Positions 1 through 8,358 of a stretch of DNA of 50,190 bases are shown piece by piece; within the stretch, counting starts at the first letter, position 1; every line of letters starts with the position of its first letter. Location: NCBI RefSeq assembly GCF_003725545.1, contig NZ_RJLN01000039.1, positions 1 through 50,190 of the forward strand, read 5' to 3'. The notes beneath the pieces are model-generated. The model had not been told where the DNA came from. It saw nothing but the letters and a program-made list of their open reading frames with translations, and searched no databases. The translations under genes and the position numbers were made by a program. This DNA comes from Micromonospora solifontis (GTDB lineage Bacteria; Actinomycetota; Actinomycetes; Mycobacteriales; Micromonosporaceae).

Positions 1-130
1 TCAGCAAGGCCTGATTCCGGGAACCGTGTCACTAGGCGTATCCGGCCGTCCCGCTATCCGGCAACGCTCTGACCTGCATCTTCCCGTGATCCATGTGCCT
101 AGACCGCCCAACATCTGTGGAACCCAGGAT
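1..130. other. Left-edge sequence with no recognised gene
   Basis: This stretch lies downstream of the recognisable part of the broken integrase on the minus strand. The reading frame stays open to about position 32, but after the last integrase-like residues it no longer resembles the C-terminal catalytic half of the family (no RHT...H..Y pattern). I saw no tRNA or clear attachment site. Confidence 0.4.
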
Positions 131-650
131 GTCGTGCCACGCCTCGCCGGTTTTCTGTCTTGCCGCCTCCTGTTGGCGGTGGCGCCGCCGCAGCGCGGTG
201 ACGCAGATGGCCGGTAGCGGGAGGGGGGCGTCCGATTCCTCGGTCTTGGTAGCTCGGTGCAGGAGCTGACCGCGTACCCGCTGGAGTTGCCTGTCGATGA
301 CGAGCCCGATGTCGTACTGCTCCCGACAGTGCTCGCAGAATTCCTCGCCGTGCGGGGTGCAAGGCTCGTCCCAGCCGTTCCACTCGATGTGGTCCCAGGT
401 GAGGCCGAGGACTTCACCTTGTGTGGGCCGAGCACGAGGACCAGGACGTAGGCGGCGTACGGGTAATCGTCGCCATCGCGGGATGATTCGAGGAACGCCC
501 GTGCTTCCTCGCTGCTCCACGGCTTCCCTTCCGAGCGCGAATCGGTGGGAGCTTCGCGAGAGCCGCCACGTTCTTGACGACCAGCTCCTCCACCACGGCC
601 GGTGAGAGCGCCGAGCGGAGAACAGCGCGGATCCCCTTGACGGTGCGAGC
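131..650 (-). pseudogene. Tyrosine integrase remnant (frameshifted, both ends missing)
   Basis: Three minus-strand frames join to read like the middle of an actinomycete phage/AICE-type tyrosine integrase. TVKGIRAVLRSAL and VVEELVVKNVAALAKLPPI come from one frame. KPWSSEEARAFLESS and DDYPYAAYVLVLVLG come from a second. QGEVLGLTWDHIEW, then QLQRVRGQLLHRATKTEES and DAPLPLPAICVTALRRR, come from a third. The shift near position 425 is visible as one missing base: GGCCCACACAAGGTGAAG, where the family expects a GLRQGEVLG-coding sequence. The N-terminal arm-binding domain and the C-terminal half with the catalytic Arg-His-Arg-Tyr residues are absent, so it cannot be active. It probably marks an old element that brought in, or was hit by, the adjoining sugar locus. 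The family match rests on recalled motifs. Confidence 0.75.
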
Positions 651-838
651 CGGACCCCCGCTAACTTCGAAGAGCCCTGTTTAAGGGGCGGCATCTGGAA
701 CCGGGCCGTCGGTGAGCAGCAGCCGGCGTAGTACCTCGCGATGCGGTCGCCGACGCCGAACAGGACGGCGAGGCGGCGTCCGCTCCGTCTCCCGGTGGTT
801 CCGCTGAGGGCGATCTTGGAGCAAGACGCCCGGGATCG

Positions 839-2950
839 TCAGCGAGCCCGGGCCGGGGCTGCTGCGAGGGCTCGCCGGCCCGCCGGTTCTGGCGCGGTGA
901 GTATCCGGGTGACGGGCGCCGATGCGGCGAACGGCCCGGGCACAACCTCACCCCGGAGGATCCCACAGAGGTCGGCGCCCAGGTCCAGGTCAGACCCGTC
1001 GGGGTTGGTGTAGCCCGACTCGGCTTGGTAGCTGGTCCCGAGGCGCTCGGTGGTCACCGGGGCGACCACGTGCGTGCCGCCCGGGTGGGTCACCTCGACG
1101 CGAAGGGTGCCGGCTGCGGTGTCGAGCACCTCGACTCGCACGGGTGATGCACCTGTGATGATGGCCGTGGATTCCGCGCGGAACGGCTCGGCGCCCTCCG
1201 CGTAGAGGTTGCCCTCGACCCAGACCGGGAGGCGCGGCCCGGCCAGCGCGCTGCCGTCCTCGTTCGGGTACTCCTGCGCCGTCGGATAGGCGTCGTACTG
1301 CGAGGTGCCCACCGGGGTGGGCACGAAGGTGGCCTGCCCGGGCACGCCGTCCATGTCGATCGCGCCGGACCAGAAGCTCGCGAGCGTCGGCTCCGACTGC
1401 GGTTCGGTGTGCTCGGCGCGCGCGTGGTCGCCGACGAAAACGTTGTTGTAAAACCGGTTGTCTCCACCGAGGATGTTCGAGACTCCGTAGACGGCCGTGG
1501 AGTGCGGGAGATGGTACGGGGTGTACCGCTGGTGCTCGGTGCAGTTCGCGATGCGACCGGCGATGTAGTTGTGGACGTAGGCGCCGCCGCTGGACATGTC
1601 CTTGACCGCCCACGGGGACAGGAAGAGGTTCGAGTCCACGAGGTACGGGCCGTGGCAGACCTCGACCATGAAGTCTTCGGCGGTGGAGGCGTAGAAGACG
1701 TTGCGCCGCACCAAGGTGCCCTGGGCCTGCCAGTCGAGCCACAGGGCTCGGTGCGTGTGATGGATGGTGTTTCCGCTGATCACGGTGTCGATGGCGGCAT
1801 GCAGCTTGATGCCGGCCACCTCGGCGCCGTGCCACTGGCGCTTCACGTGGATGCGGAAGATGTGGTTGTCGCTGATGGTCGAGAACGCCGCACCCAGGTG
1901 CCCGACGATGCCAGCCTGCTCGCAGTCCCGGATCGTGTTGCGGCGCACCGTGTGGGAGCCGACGTGGTCCCGGTGCCACGGGTGCGGCTCGCCGGCGTCG
2001 GGCCCGCGCAGGGCGAGCGCCCGCTGGATCACCTCGCGCTCGCGCTGGGTGCCGCCCTTGGCTCCCTTCGGGCCCGCGGTGGCCTCGTTCTGCCCGGTGC
2101 TCGCCTCCTTGCCCAGGGACACGCCGACGTTCTTCGAGTCGGTGATGGTGTTGTCCTCGATCACCCAGCCCTTCGACCAGTGCGGGCCGATCAGGCCCTC
2201 CTGCAGCGCGGTGGGCGGGGCCCACTGCGTGGCGGCCTTCGTCAGGGTGAAGCCGCGCACGGTGATGTAGTCGATGCCCGTGGCGGCGGGCCAGAACACG
2301 AACGTGCGCGCGTTGATCTCGATCTCGTGCTCCGCCGGGTCGGCGCCCCCGAAGTTCGCCCAGATCGTGGTGACGTCGTCGCCCACCTCGCAGTACCAGG
2401 TCAGCAGCGAGCCCGCCTGGTCGAACGAGTCCACGGTGGCCTCGGGGTGTTCGACGCCGGCCATGGTCAGCGACTCGTACAACGACTTGCCGTCGAGATA
2501 CACCTCGCCCGTGTGCCAGGCGTTGACCTGGTCGAAGAACCAGTCCCCACCGATGCGCTCGAGGTACGGGTTGCGCGACCCGAACAGGGAGTTCGGCACC
2601 GTCGCCACCCAGACCCGGCCCGCCGAGTCCGCGTGCGGATGCCAGTCGGCGATCACCTCAGCACCCGAGATCGTCACCGTCTCGAACAGGCCGTCCGCGC
2701 CCAGCGCAGCCTGGTAGGTAATCGGCGCAGCAGCCGTACCGCCGCGCGGCGGGTTCACCCACTCGCGGTACACGCCTTCGTGCACGACGACCGTGTCCCC
2801 CGGCTGAGCCAGCGCCGCGGCGGCACCGATCGTGAGCAGGGGGGCCTCCGCGGTTCCGGCGGCGGTGTCGGAACCAGACTTCGCGACGTGCAGCTCCACG
2901 CCGGGAACCTCGGCCTCAGGGACAGGGAAAGTAAGAGCGCTGCTGGCCAT
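839..2950 (-). CDS. GH120 beta-xylosidase (right-handed beta-helix)
   Basis: A protein of about 703 residues whose whole length recalls the GH120 beta-xylosidase XylC of Thermoanaerobacterium. The VVVHEGVYREWV repeat start, VPNSLFGSRNPY, TGIDYITVRGFTLTKAAT, GLIGPHWSKGWVIEDNTI and KLHAAIDTVISGNTIHH all fit. Counting from an upstream TTG at 2962, Asp410 in LWLDWQAQGT would be the nucleophile and Glu434 in FMVEVCHGPYL the acid/base, matching the known Asp/Glu pair of the family within one residue of spacing. No signal peptide is visible, so it should act on imported xylo-oligosaccharides in the cytoplasm. I prefer the ATG at 2950; the TTG four codons earlier is the alternative. It is the last gene of the minus-strand sugar cluster and has its own upstream region with a LacI-type palindrome. 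Confidence 0.88.
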   Translation of the reverse strand: MASSALTFPVPEAEVPGVELHVAKSGSDTAAGTAEAPLLTIGAAAALAQPGDTVVVHEGVYREWVNPPRGGTAAAPITYQAALGADGLFETVTISGAEVIADWHPHADSAGRVWVATVPNSLFGSRNPYLERIGGDWFFDQVNAWHTGEVYLDGKSLYESLTMAGVEHPEATVDSFDQAGSLLTWYCEVGDDVTTIWANFGGADPAEHEIEINARTFVFWPAATGIDYITVRGFTLTKAATQWAPPTALQEGLIGPHWSKGWVIEDNTITDSKNVGVSLGKEASTGQNEATAGPKGAKGGTQREREVIQRALALRGPDAGEPHPWHRDHVGSHTVRRNTIRDCEQAGIVGHLGAAFSTISDNHIFRIHVKRQWHGAEVAGIKLHAAIDTVISGNTIHHTHRALWLDWQAQGTLVRRNVFYASTAEDFMVEVCHGPYLVDSNLFLSPWAVKDMSSGGAYVHNYIAGRIANCTEHQRYTPYHLPHSTAVYGVSNILGGDNRFYNNVFVGDHARAEHTEPQSEPTLASFWSGAIDMDGVPGQATFVPTPVGTSQYDAYPTAQEYPNEDGSALAGPRLPVWVEGNLYAEGAEPFRAESTAIITGASPVRVEVLDTAAGTLRVEVTHPGGTHVVAPVTTERLGTSYQAESGYTNPDGSDLDLGADLCGILRGEVVPGPFAASAPVTRILTAPEPAGRRALAAAPARAR

Positions 2951-2971
2951 TGACGATCTCAATTCCTAGAG

Positions 2972-2985
2972 TTTCTATCGATACC
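2972..2985. promoter_or_regulatory. Putative LacI-type operator upstream of the GH120 gene
   Basis: The sequence TTTCTATCGATACC contains the 8-bp palindrome TATCGATA, 22 bases upstream of the GH120 ATG. The same core is found at the LacI gene promoter (11301-11310), and a one-base variant lies at the binding-protein promoter (10174-10185). This suggests GH120 belongs to the same regulon. I could not define a convincing -35/-10 pair here. The rest of the 2951-3206 gap shows nothing else I can support. Confidence 0.5.
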
Positions 2986-3206
2986 TGGATGTCTGCGTCT
3001 GAGTGTTGCGAGACGATGGCGAGTCCAATGCCGCCAACGACTTTCTGGGATCCGTGAGAGACCTACGGCTCACTCTGAAGTGCTCGCAGAGCGCCTAGCG
3101 ATCAGAAACTGCCGTCGCCACCCCACCTGGGGGCCGCGGCACCCGACTGCGACGTTGCGCGGCCAACCGTACGGCGGCCGGCGCGGACCGGGATTCCCGG
3201 CATATC

Positions 3207-5297
3207 TCACTCGATCTGCGTGAGCACCAATGCCGCGGCAGAGAACGGCTCATCCAGCTCCACGGCTACTAGTTCCTCGGTCAGCTTGACCACGCTCTCG
3301 CGGTGGGAGTAGAGGTCGCTGACCTCGTACCTCCCCGGTGGCAAAGGAACCTCGATCGGAGTTCGCTCAGCGGCTCCGAACCGGTGGGCTGCGACCAGGA
3401 TCTGGGCGCCGTCGTTGGACAATCGCCGGACCGCCTGCCACCCTTCGGGGTGCCGATAGCTCCTCACCTTCGGTCCGAACCGGTGACTGACACCGTTCTT
3501 GATCACAGGGGCCGCCGACCTGTAGAAGGAGATTGCCCGGGAGACCACAGCCCACTGCTCGTCACTCAGTTCGTGGACCTCGCCCGATAGGCACATCCGG
3601 CCGAGCATGGTCGCGGTGAGCGAGTACGCAAGCCGCTGTGGGGAGTCCTGCTTGCGCAGCACTGCCCAGATCTGGCTCTGCCGCGGGAGCAGTGCGCGTT
3701 GCACGTTGGCGGCGATGATGGGGATCTCCGCGCACTCGTGGGCGTCCGAGAAGGACGACATGCTAGTGAGGGCCAGCATCGAGGGCTCCAGCCGGTGGCC
3801 GCCGGACGCGCAGTTCTCAATCACGAGCTCCGGCATCTCCTCGCGGATCGTCCGGAAGAAGCCCTGGACTGCGGCCATCTGCTGTCGCAACCCCTCACCG
3901 AGGGATTCTGCTCCGTCGCACCCGATTCCGATGCTGTTGTTGTAGTCGACTTTGAGATAGCCGAAGCCGTTGGCCTTGAGGAAGTCGATCATCCGCTCTT
4001 TGAGGTACCCGATCACGAACGGGTCGCGGAAGTCCCAGAAGCGCCGGTCGCCTACGGTGACGGGGACGCCGTCGCGCTTGAGCAGGTGGTCGGTTAGCGT
4101 GAATGACGTGGCCCGGGAGCCGACCGTCTCGAACTCGAACCAGATGCCGGGGATCATCCCGGCGGACCGCACGTGATCAAGCGCCTCGGTCAGCCCGTCG
4201 GGGAACGTTCGGCGGTCCAGTTCCCAGTCGCCGTGACCGTTGAACCATTCACTGCCCTCGGCCTTGTACCAGCCGCTGTCGATGACGAGATACCGGATCC
4301 CTTTGCCCGCAAGCCGGTCGACGATCGCCCCAAGGTTCTGCGGCGACGGCGAACCCCAGGTGGTGCAGTATTCGTTGAAGATGACGGGCAGAGCCTCTTC
4401 GACCGCGGGCACATCCAGGAAGAGCCGGTGGCGAGCCGTCAACCGGTGGGCGGCGTCGTCCACTCCACCCTGCGTGACCGTCAGGTACGCGACGGGGGTA
4501 CGGAACTCCTCCCCGGGAGCCACGCTCTTCGTCCAGTGGCCCAGCTCACGGTCCGCCAGCCCGCCCGACAGGTTGAGGGCGGCGTCCGTGCGGCCCAGCT
4601 CGATCTGCCACGAGGCCGGGTGGGCAATCTGCACGCCCCAGCAGACACCAGCGCGGCTGTCCTCGACGAACGCCGTCGGGAAGAACCCCTGCACCGGCCA
4701 AGATCCGACCTGACCGAAGCGCAGACACCGACCCCAGCTGGCCCAGGCCGGCTCCAGGCCCAGGTCCTCGACGTGGTCAGACACCAGACGCCCCTCGCCC
4801 GACCAGGCGCTGCGCAGCCTGTGCAGAATCAGATCGCCGGGGGCGTCGCCCCCGGCGAAGGGCGTCAGACCAGTGAGCGAGAACGACGAGAGCAGCTCCA
4901 GCGTCACCGTGTCCGGTCCCTCGTTGCGAAGGACAGCAAATGAGTCCAGCGCGGCCTCGCCCGACTGCCACCGCAGATGGTGTTCGACGAGGCACCCTTG
5001 GTGCGTGCGCAAAAGCGTCACGACCGTGACACCGGCGTCGGTCGTGACCTCGCGCTGCGACACGAGGGTGAGCGTGGCGACAGTGCCGCCGTTCCGCAAC
5101 GAACGACCAGCCGAACCGCCCGGGTATGTGTCACCGACGGTCTTGATCTGGACGAGCGAGTCGATGGCAGACGACTTCTCGGCGATCTGGCCTGCCATTG
5201 CGGCCGGGAAGAGCATCATTCCCACCGGCCCGCCCGGACCAGGCTGCAGGTAGCGGGCGATCGTGTCCCCGAGGACGTAGTCCTTCATGACCTCCAC
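3207..5297 (-). CDS. GH36-type alpha-galactosidase
   Basis: A protein of about 696 residues with the GH36/GH-D layout. An N-terminal beta-sandwich spans roughly residues 1-290. A (beta/alpha)8 domain from about 300 starts with [19 protein letters not shown], and a C-terminal beta-domain follows. Counting from the ATG at 5288, Asp448 in YLKVDYNN fits the nucleophile and Asp515 in [11 protein letters not shown] fits the acid/base. [12 protein letters not shown] is another family signature. It would release terminal alpha-galactose (or beta-L-arabinopyranose, which some members accept) from imported oligosaccharides; no signal peptide is seen. The GTG at 5297 has AAAGGAG five bases upstream, so I chose it over the ATG three codons later. 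The open frame continues upstream, but that part overlaps the permease remnant and the DUF624 gene and is not homologous sequence. Confidence 0.85.
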   Translation of the reverse strand: MEVMKDYVLGDTIARYLQPGPGGPVGMMLFPAAMAGQIAEKSSAIDSLVQIKTVGDTYPGGSAGRSLRNGGTVATLTLVSQREVTTDAGVTVVTLLRTHQGCLVEHHLRWQSGEAALDSFAVLRNEGPDTVTLELLSSFSLTGLTPFAGGDAPGDLILHRLRSAWSGEGRLVSDHVEDLGLEPAWASWGRCLRFGQVGSWPVQGFFPTAFVEDSRAGVCWGVQIAHPASWQIELGRTDAALNLSGGLADRELGHWTKSVAPGEEFRTPVAYLTVTQGGVDDAAHRLTARHRLFLDVPAVEEALPVIFNEYCTTWGSPSPQNLGAIVDRLAGKGIRYLVIDSGWYKAEGSEWFNGHGDWELDRRTFPDGLTEALDHVRSAGMIPGIWFEFETVGSRATSFTLTDHLLKRDGVPVTVGDRRFWDFRDPFVIGYLKERMIDFLKANGFGYLKVDYNNSIGIGCDGAESLGEGLRQQMAAVQGFFRTIREEMPELVIENCASGGHRLEPSMLALTSMSSFSDAHECAEIPIIAANVQRALLPRQSQIWAVLRKQDSPQRLAYSLTATMLGRMCLSGEVHELSDEQWAVVSRAISFYRSAAPVIKNGVSHRFGPKVRSYRHPEGWQAVRRLSNDGAQILVAAHRFGAAERTPIEVPLPPGRYEVSDLYSHRESVVKLTEELVAVELDEPFSAAALVLTQIE

Positions 5298-5319
5298 AAC
5301 TACTCCTTTCAAAGACCCT

Positions 5320-5433
5320 GGCCAAGACGGCCTTCGACAGCGGCAGCACGATCCGGACGAAGATGCCGAACCAGCCGAGCCCGTCGATCTGAGCGGCCTC
5401 CTCGAGCTCGCGTGGCAGGCTCTCGAAGAACGA
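5320..5433 (-). pseudogene. Remnant of a second carbohydrate ABC permease (EAA loop only)
   Basis: In the gap between the DUF624 gene and the alpha-galactosidase, a short minus-strand stretch encodes [20 protein letters not shown] followed by [18 protein letters not shown]. This is the cytoplasmic EAA coupling loop of a MalG-type sugar permease. Nothing on either side continues the protein: before it there is unrelated sequence and after it the frame runs into the ribosome-binding region of the alpha-galactosidase. Its wording differs from the EAA loop of the intact permease downstream in the operon (SIPDEIIESARIDGAG), so it is not a recent duplicate. It points to deletion of a second sugar transporter from this locus. 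Confidence 0.75.
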
Positions 5434-5551
5434 CTTCGGCGGCGTGGACCCGCGGCGATCGGCGGTCCACGCCACTGACCGACATCGCCGGGCATGCTCA
5501 GCCTTGACGGAGCCGCACCCCGAGACAACTCAGGTCCACGGCTGGAGAGCG

Positions 5552-6169
5552 TCAAACCTCCGCCTCCTCCGGCTCCGGTGGCACGTACCCCCGGGCGACG
5601 AAGAACCGCTCGAGCAGGTAGCACCACCACAGGAGGATCAGGCCGGGTACCACGAACACCGCGGGCATGAAGTTCCAGATGGCGACGCTCCCGAGGACCA
5701 CGGCGATCCCGAGCAGGAACGTCAGGCTGGGCGTCGTCAGCCCCAAGGTGAGCCCGTTGCGCACCTGGCGCCAGGTGGGGTTGGTGAAGCGGGCTACGAG
5801 GGGGAGGCACCAGAAGACCAGGAGCAGGAGGAAAAGTCCGATGACGAGGAGCGGCACCCAGACCTCGGCCAGCCCGAGAGTGGGCAGGTAGGAGAGCGTG
5901 AGGATGCCGACGGCCGCGACCGGGACGGCCAGCAGGCCGACGAGGGTCGCCTGCCTCCAGCTCTGCCGCAAGGCCTTCGTGGCGATGGCCCAGAGGCCTG
6001 CGTCCTTGCCCAGGACGTACCGGCGGCACACCTCGTAGGCGACCACCGTTCCCGCTCCCGCCGTCACGACAAGGCCGAGGCTCACGAGCCAGAACAGGCT
6101 GATCACGATGACGGAGCCGAGCGAGTCCAGGATGCGCCACAGTCGCGACGCGGGGTTGTAACGGAAGAT
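5552..6169 (-). CDS. DUF624/YesL-family membrane protein
   Basis: About 205 residues with several hydrophobic segments (VIVISLFWLVSLGLVVTAGA, TLVGLLAVPVAAVGILTL, VPLLVIGLFLLLLVFWCLP, FLLGIAVVLGSVAIW). The opening FRYNPASRLWRILDSLGS is typical of the DUF624 family, whose members accompany LplABC/YtcQ-type oligosaccharide importers; the biochemical role is not known. The start is unusual. An in-frame TGA lies just upstream, and a GAAAGG ribosome-binding site sits eight bases ahead of an ATC codon at 6169, where the family would place ATG. If ATC is not used, the next candidate is the GTG at 6106, which would lose the conserved N-terminus. It lies 79 bases after the LplC-type permease. Confidence 0.75.
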   Translation of the reverse strand: MFRYNPASRLWRILDSLGSVIVISLFWLVSLGLVVTAGAGTVVAYEVCRRYVLGKDAGLWAIATKALRQSWRQATLVGLLAVPVAAVGILTLSYLPTLGLAEVWVPLLVIGLFLLLLVFWCLPLVARFTNPTWRQVRNGLTLGLTTPSLTFLLGIAVVLGSVAIWNFMPAVFVVPGLILLWWCYLLERFFVARGYVPPEPEEAEV

Positions 6170-6248
6170 GGTCGGGGCCTTTCAGTGTGCGGAGTTGCGG
6201 GCCCTAGGACGGGGTCGGCCTGCCGCGGTGGGCGGGAGGCCGACGCCA

Positions 6249-7202
6249 TCAGCCCTTCACGGAGCCGATCATGAGACCGGACACGAAGTGCTTCTGCAGG
6301 AACGGGTAGACGAACAGGATGGGGACGGCCGCCACCATGGTGATCGCCGACCGCAGCGCGATCGGTGTGGTGACCTGCCCGCCAGAGGCCGCGCTGCCCG
6401 TGGCGGCCACGGAGTTCATGCCGGCGTTCATCGAGCTCGCCAGCAGCTTCTGCAACTCGTACTGCAGCGTGGTCAACGCCGGATCGCCCGAGTTGTAGAG
6501 CAGGGTGTCCAGCCAGGAGTTCCAGCTGCCCACGGCCACGAACAGACCCACCACGGCCAGCGTGGGCTTGCACAGCGGCATCACGATCTGCCACCACATG
6601 CGGAAGTCGCCCGCGCCGTCGATCCGTGCCGACTCGATGATCTCGTCGGGGATCGACTTCATGTACGTGCGCAGGATGATCAGGTTGAACGCGCTGATGA
6701 TCGTCGGCACCCAGTAGGCCTGGAAGCTGTTCAGCATGCCCAGGTCCTTGATGAGCAGGTAGTTGGGGATCAGCCCGGCGTCGAAGTACATCGTCAGCAC
6801 GAAGATCAGGGTGATCGGGCGGCGGAAGATGAACTCTTTGCGGCTGAGCGCGTAGGCGAGCATCGAGGTGAACAGCAGGTTTGTCGCCACCACCACGACC
6901 GTCTTCAGGACGCTCATGAAGAACGCCTGGTAGATCGTGGTCATGTTGAACACGACGTCGTAGTTCTGCAGCGAGAAGACCCGAGGCCAGATGCCGATCC
7001 CGCCACGGACGGCGTCGTTGCCGTCGTTCAGGGAGATGGCGAGCGTGTTCAGCAGCGGGTAGATCATGAGCGCCGCGAGGGCCAGCAGGAAGGTCGTGTT
7101 GAGCGTCGTGAAGATGATCCGCTCGGTCGTCCACCTGTGACGCGGTGACCTGTTTGGTGATGCGAGCCGCGCCAGAGGCTTCGCGACAGGGGTGCTTGAC
7201 AT
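6249..7202 (-). CDS. LplC/YtcP-type carbohydrate ABC transporter permease
   Basis: A 317-residue inner-membrane permease of the MalG/LplC class. It has a cytoplasmic N-terminus of about 28 residues, a first membrane helix around 30-50 (FTTLNTTFLLALAALMIYP), a periplasmic loop and five further helices. The EAA coupling loop is SIPDEIIESARIDGAG, and the C-terminal FLQKHFVSGLMIGSVKG is characteristic of the LplC/YtcP group. With the LplB-type partner it forms the channel for imported oligosaccharides. ATG 7202 is preceded by AGGAGG, and this ribosome-binding site overlaps the stop codon of the upstream permease, indicating coupled translation. No ATPase gene is nearby, so the importer probably uses a shared MsiK-like ATPase encoded elsewhere (known for actinomycetes; inferred here). 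Confidence 0.9.
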   Translation of the reverse strand: MSSTPVAKPLARLASPNRSPRHRWTTERIIFTTLNTTFLLALAALMIYPLLNTLAISLNDGNDAVRGGIGIWPRVFSLQNYDVVFNMTTIYQAFFMSVLKTVVVVATNLLFTSMLAYALSRKEFIFRRPITLIFVLTMYFDAGLIPNYLLIKDLGMLNSFQAYWVPTIISAFNLIILRTYMKSIPDEIIESARIDGAGDFRMWWQIVMPLCKPTLAVVGLFVAVGSWNSWLDTLLYNSGDPALTTLQYELQKLLASSMNAGMNSVAATGSAASGGQVTTPIALRSAITMVAAVPILFVYPFLQKHFVSGLMIGSVKG

Positions 7203-7211
7203 GAAGTCCTC

Positions 7212-8264
7212 CTAGACCAGCGTCTCTTGGTTGAGGCGCTTGGCCGCTAGGTTCGCTGAGCCCACCAGGATGATGGCGACGATGGTCTTGAAGATGCCCG
7301 CGACGACGGCGAGGCTGTAGTTGCCCAGCTGGTAGCCATAGCGCAGCACGAAGACGTCGATGGTCTCGGACTTGTCGGACACCAGGCCGTTGCCGAGGAA
7401 GTACGGCAGCTCGAAGTTCGTGGACAGGATCCAGCCGCTGTTGATGATGAGCAGCACGACGATCGTGGGCCTGATGCTCGGGAGCGTGATGCTGAACATC
7501 TTGCGATAGCGGCCTGCTCCGTCGACCTCGGCGGCCTCGTACAGGCCCGGGTCGATCGCAGTGATCGCGGCCAGGTAGAGGATCGTGTTCCAGCCCAGCT
7601 CCTTCCACAGGTTCGTCCCGGCGACGATCTCCCAGAAGTAGTTCGGCTGGGTCAGGAACAGTACCGGATGGTCGACGAGGTGCAGGTTCATGAGGCCCTG
7701 GTTGATGAACCCGCCGGAGGAGGGCAGCGAGAGCGCCACCGATGCCAGGCTCGCCACGATCACCCAGCTGAGGAAGTGGGGCATGTACGTGATGTTCTGC
7801 AGGATCCGCTTGAACGGCAGGTTCTTGACCTCGTTCAGCAGCAGCGCTAGGACGATGGCCCCGAGGGTCCCGACGATCAGGGTCAGGACCGACTGTCCCA
7901 TCGTGTTGACCACGACCCGGCGGAACCGCTCACCGTTGACACCGGTGAACAGGTTGTGGAAGTTATCGAGGCCCACCCACTGCTGGTTCCAGATGCTGCC
8001 GCGACCCGGCTTGTAGTGCTGGAAGGCGATCGCCCAGCCGTAGACCGGAACGTACTTGAACAGGATCTGGTACAGCAGCAGCGGGACGGACATCGCGAGC
8101 AGGGCTCGCTGCGCCCAGACCCTGTCCCAGGTGATCTTGCGCTTGGGATCCTTCGCTGCATTCTTTCGGGCCTTGCGCTTCTGGGCGCGCGAGCTGCTCG
8201 CGGGCTCCAGGGCCGGTTCGAGCCCGGTGGCGGTCACAAGGGTGCTGACCGTGGCGTCCGTCAT
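7212..8264 (-). CDS. LplB-type carbohydrate ABC transporter permease
   Basis: A 350-residue permease of the MalF/LplB class. A charged N-terminus of about 55 residues (RAQKRKARKNAAKDPKRK) precedes the first helix (ALLAMSVPLLLYQILFKYVP). The PVYGWAIAFQHYKPG and WVGLDNFHNLF motifs are typical of LplB/YteP proteins, as is the EAA-like loop DPGLYEAAEVDGAGRYRKMF. It pairs with the LplC-type protein encoded immediately downstream. I chose the ATG at 8264 (MTDATVSTL), with GAGG nine bases upstream, over an in-frame start 78 bases earlier that would read through the intergenic hairpin. Confidence 0.9.
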   Translation of the reverse strand: MTDATVSTLVTATGLEPALEPASSSRAQKRKARKNAAKDPKRKITWDRVWAQRALLAMSVPLLLYQILFKYVPVYGWAIAFQHYKPGRGSIWNQQWVGLDNFHNLFTGVNGERFRRVVVNTMGQSVLTLIVGTLGAIVLALLLNEVKNLPFKRILQNITYMPHFLSWVIVASLASVALSLPSSGGFINQGLMNLHLVDHPVLFLTQPNYFWEIVAGTNLWKELGWNTILYLAAITAIDPGLYEAAEVDGAGRYRKMFSITLPSIRPTIVVLLIINSGWILSTNFELPYFLGNGLVSDKSETIDVFVLRYGYQLGNYSLAVVAGIFKTIVAIILVGSANLAAKRLNQETLV

Positions 8265-8309
8265 CTGACCAACCTCGTCGTCAGGAGCAGTGGGTGGTAA
8301 TCGAGAACC

Positions 8310-8347
8310 CAGTCGTGGTGGGGGGCGCACGCCGCCCACCACGACTG
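8310..8347 (-). terminator. Intergenic hairpin after the binding-protein gene
   Basis: CAGTCGTGGTGGG (8310-8322) and CCCACCACGACTG (8335-8347) form a perfect 13-bp stem with a 12-base loop, directly after the stop of the binding-protein gene and before lplB. No T-tract follows in the transcribed direction. It is more likely an attenuator or mRNA 3'-end stabiliser that keeps the binding protein in excess over the permeases than a full terminator. Confidence 0.65.
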
Positions 8348-8358
8348 CTCGCGGACTG

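Noticed and set aside
1..700. tRNA gene or attachment-site repeat beside the integrase remnant
   Set aside because: No T-loop-like GGTTCGAATCC or cloverleaf was seen, and I found no direct repeat shared with the right junction near 19490.
1409..2953. 514-codon open frame on the plus strand opposite the GH120 gene
   Set aside because: It is an antisense shadow produced by high GC codon bias; the minus-strand frame carries full GH120 motifs.
5298..6140. Open frame extending the alpha-galactosidase upstream into a 977-residue protein
   Set aside because: The extra residues are Arg/Pro-rich, lie antisense or out of frame to the DUF624 gene and permease remnant, and have no family likeness. A good ribosome-binding site precedes GTG 5297.
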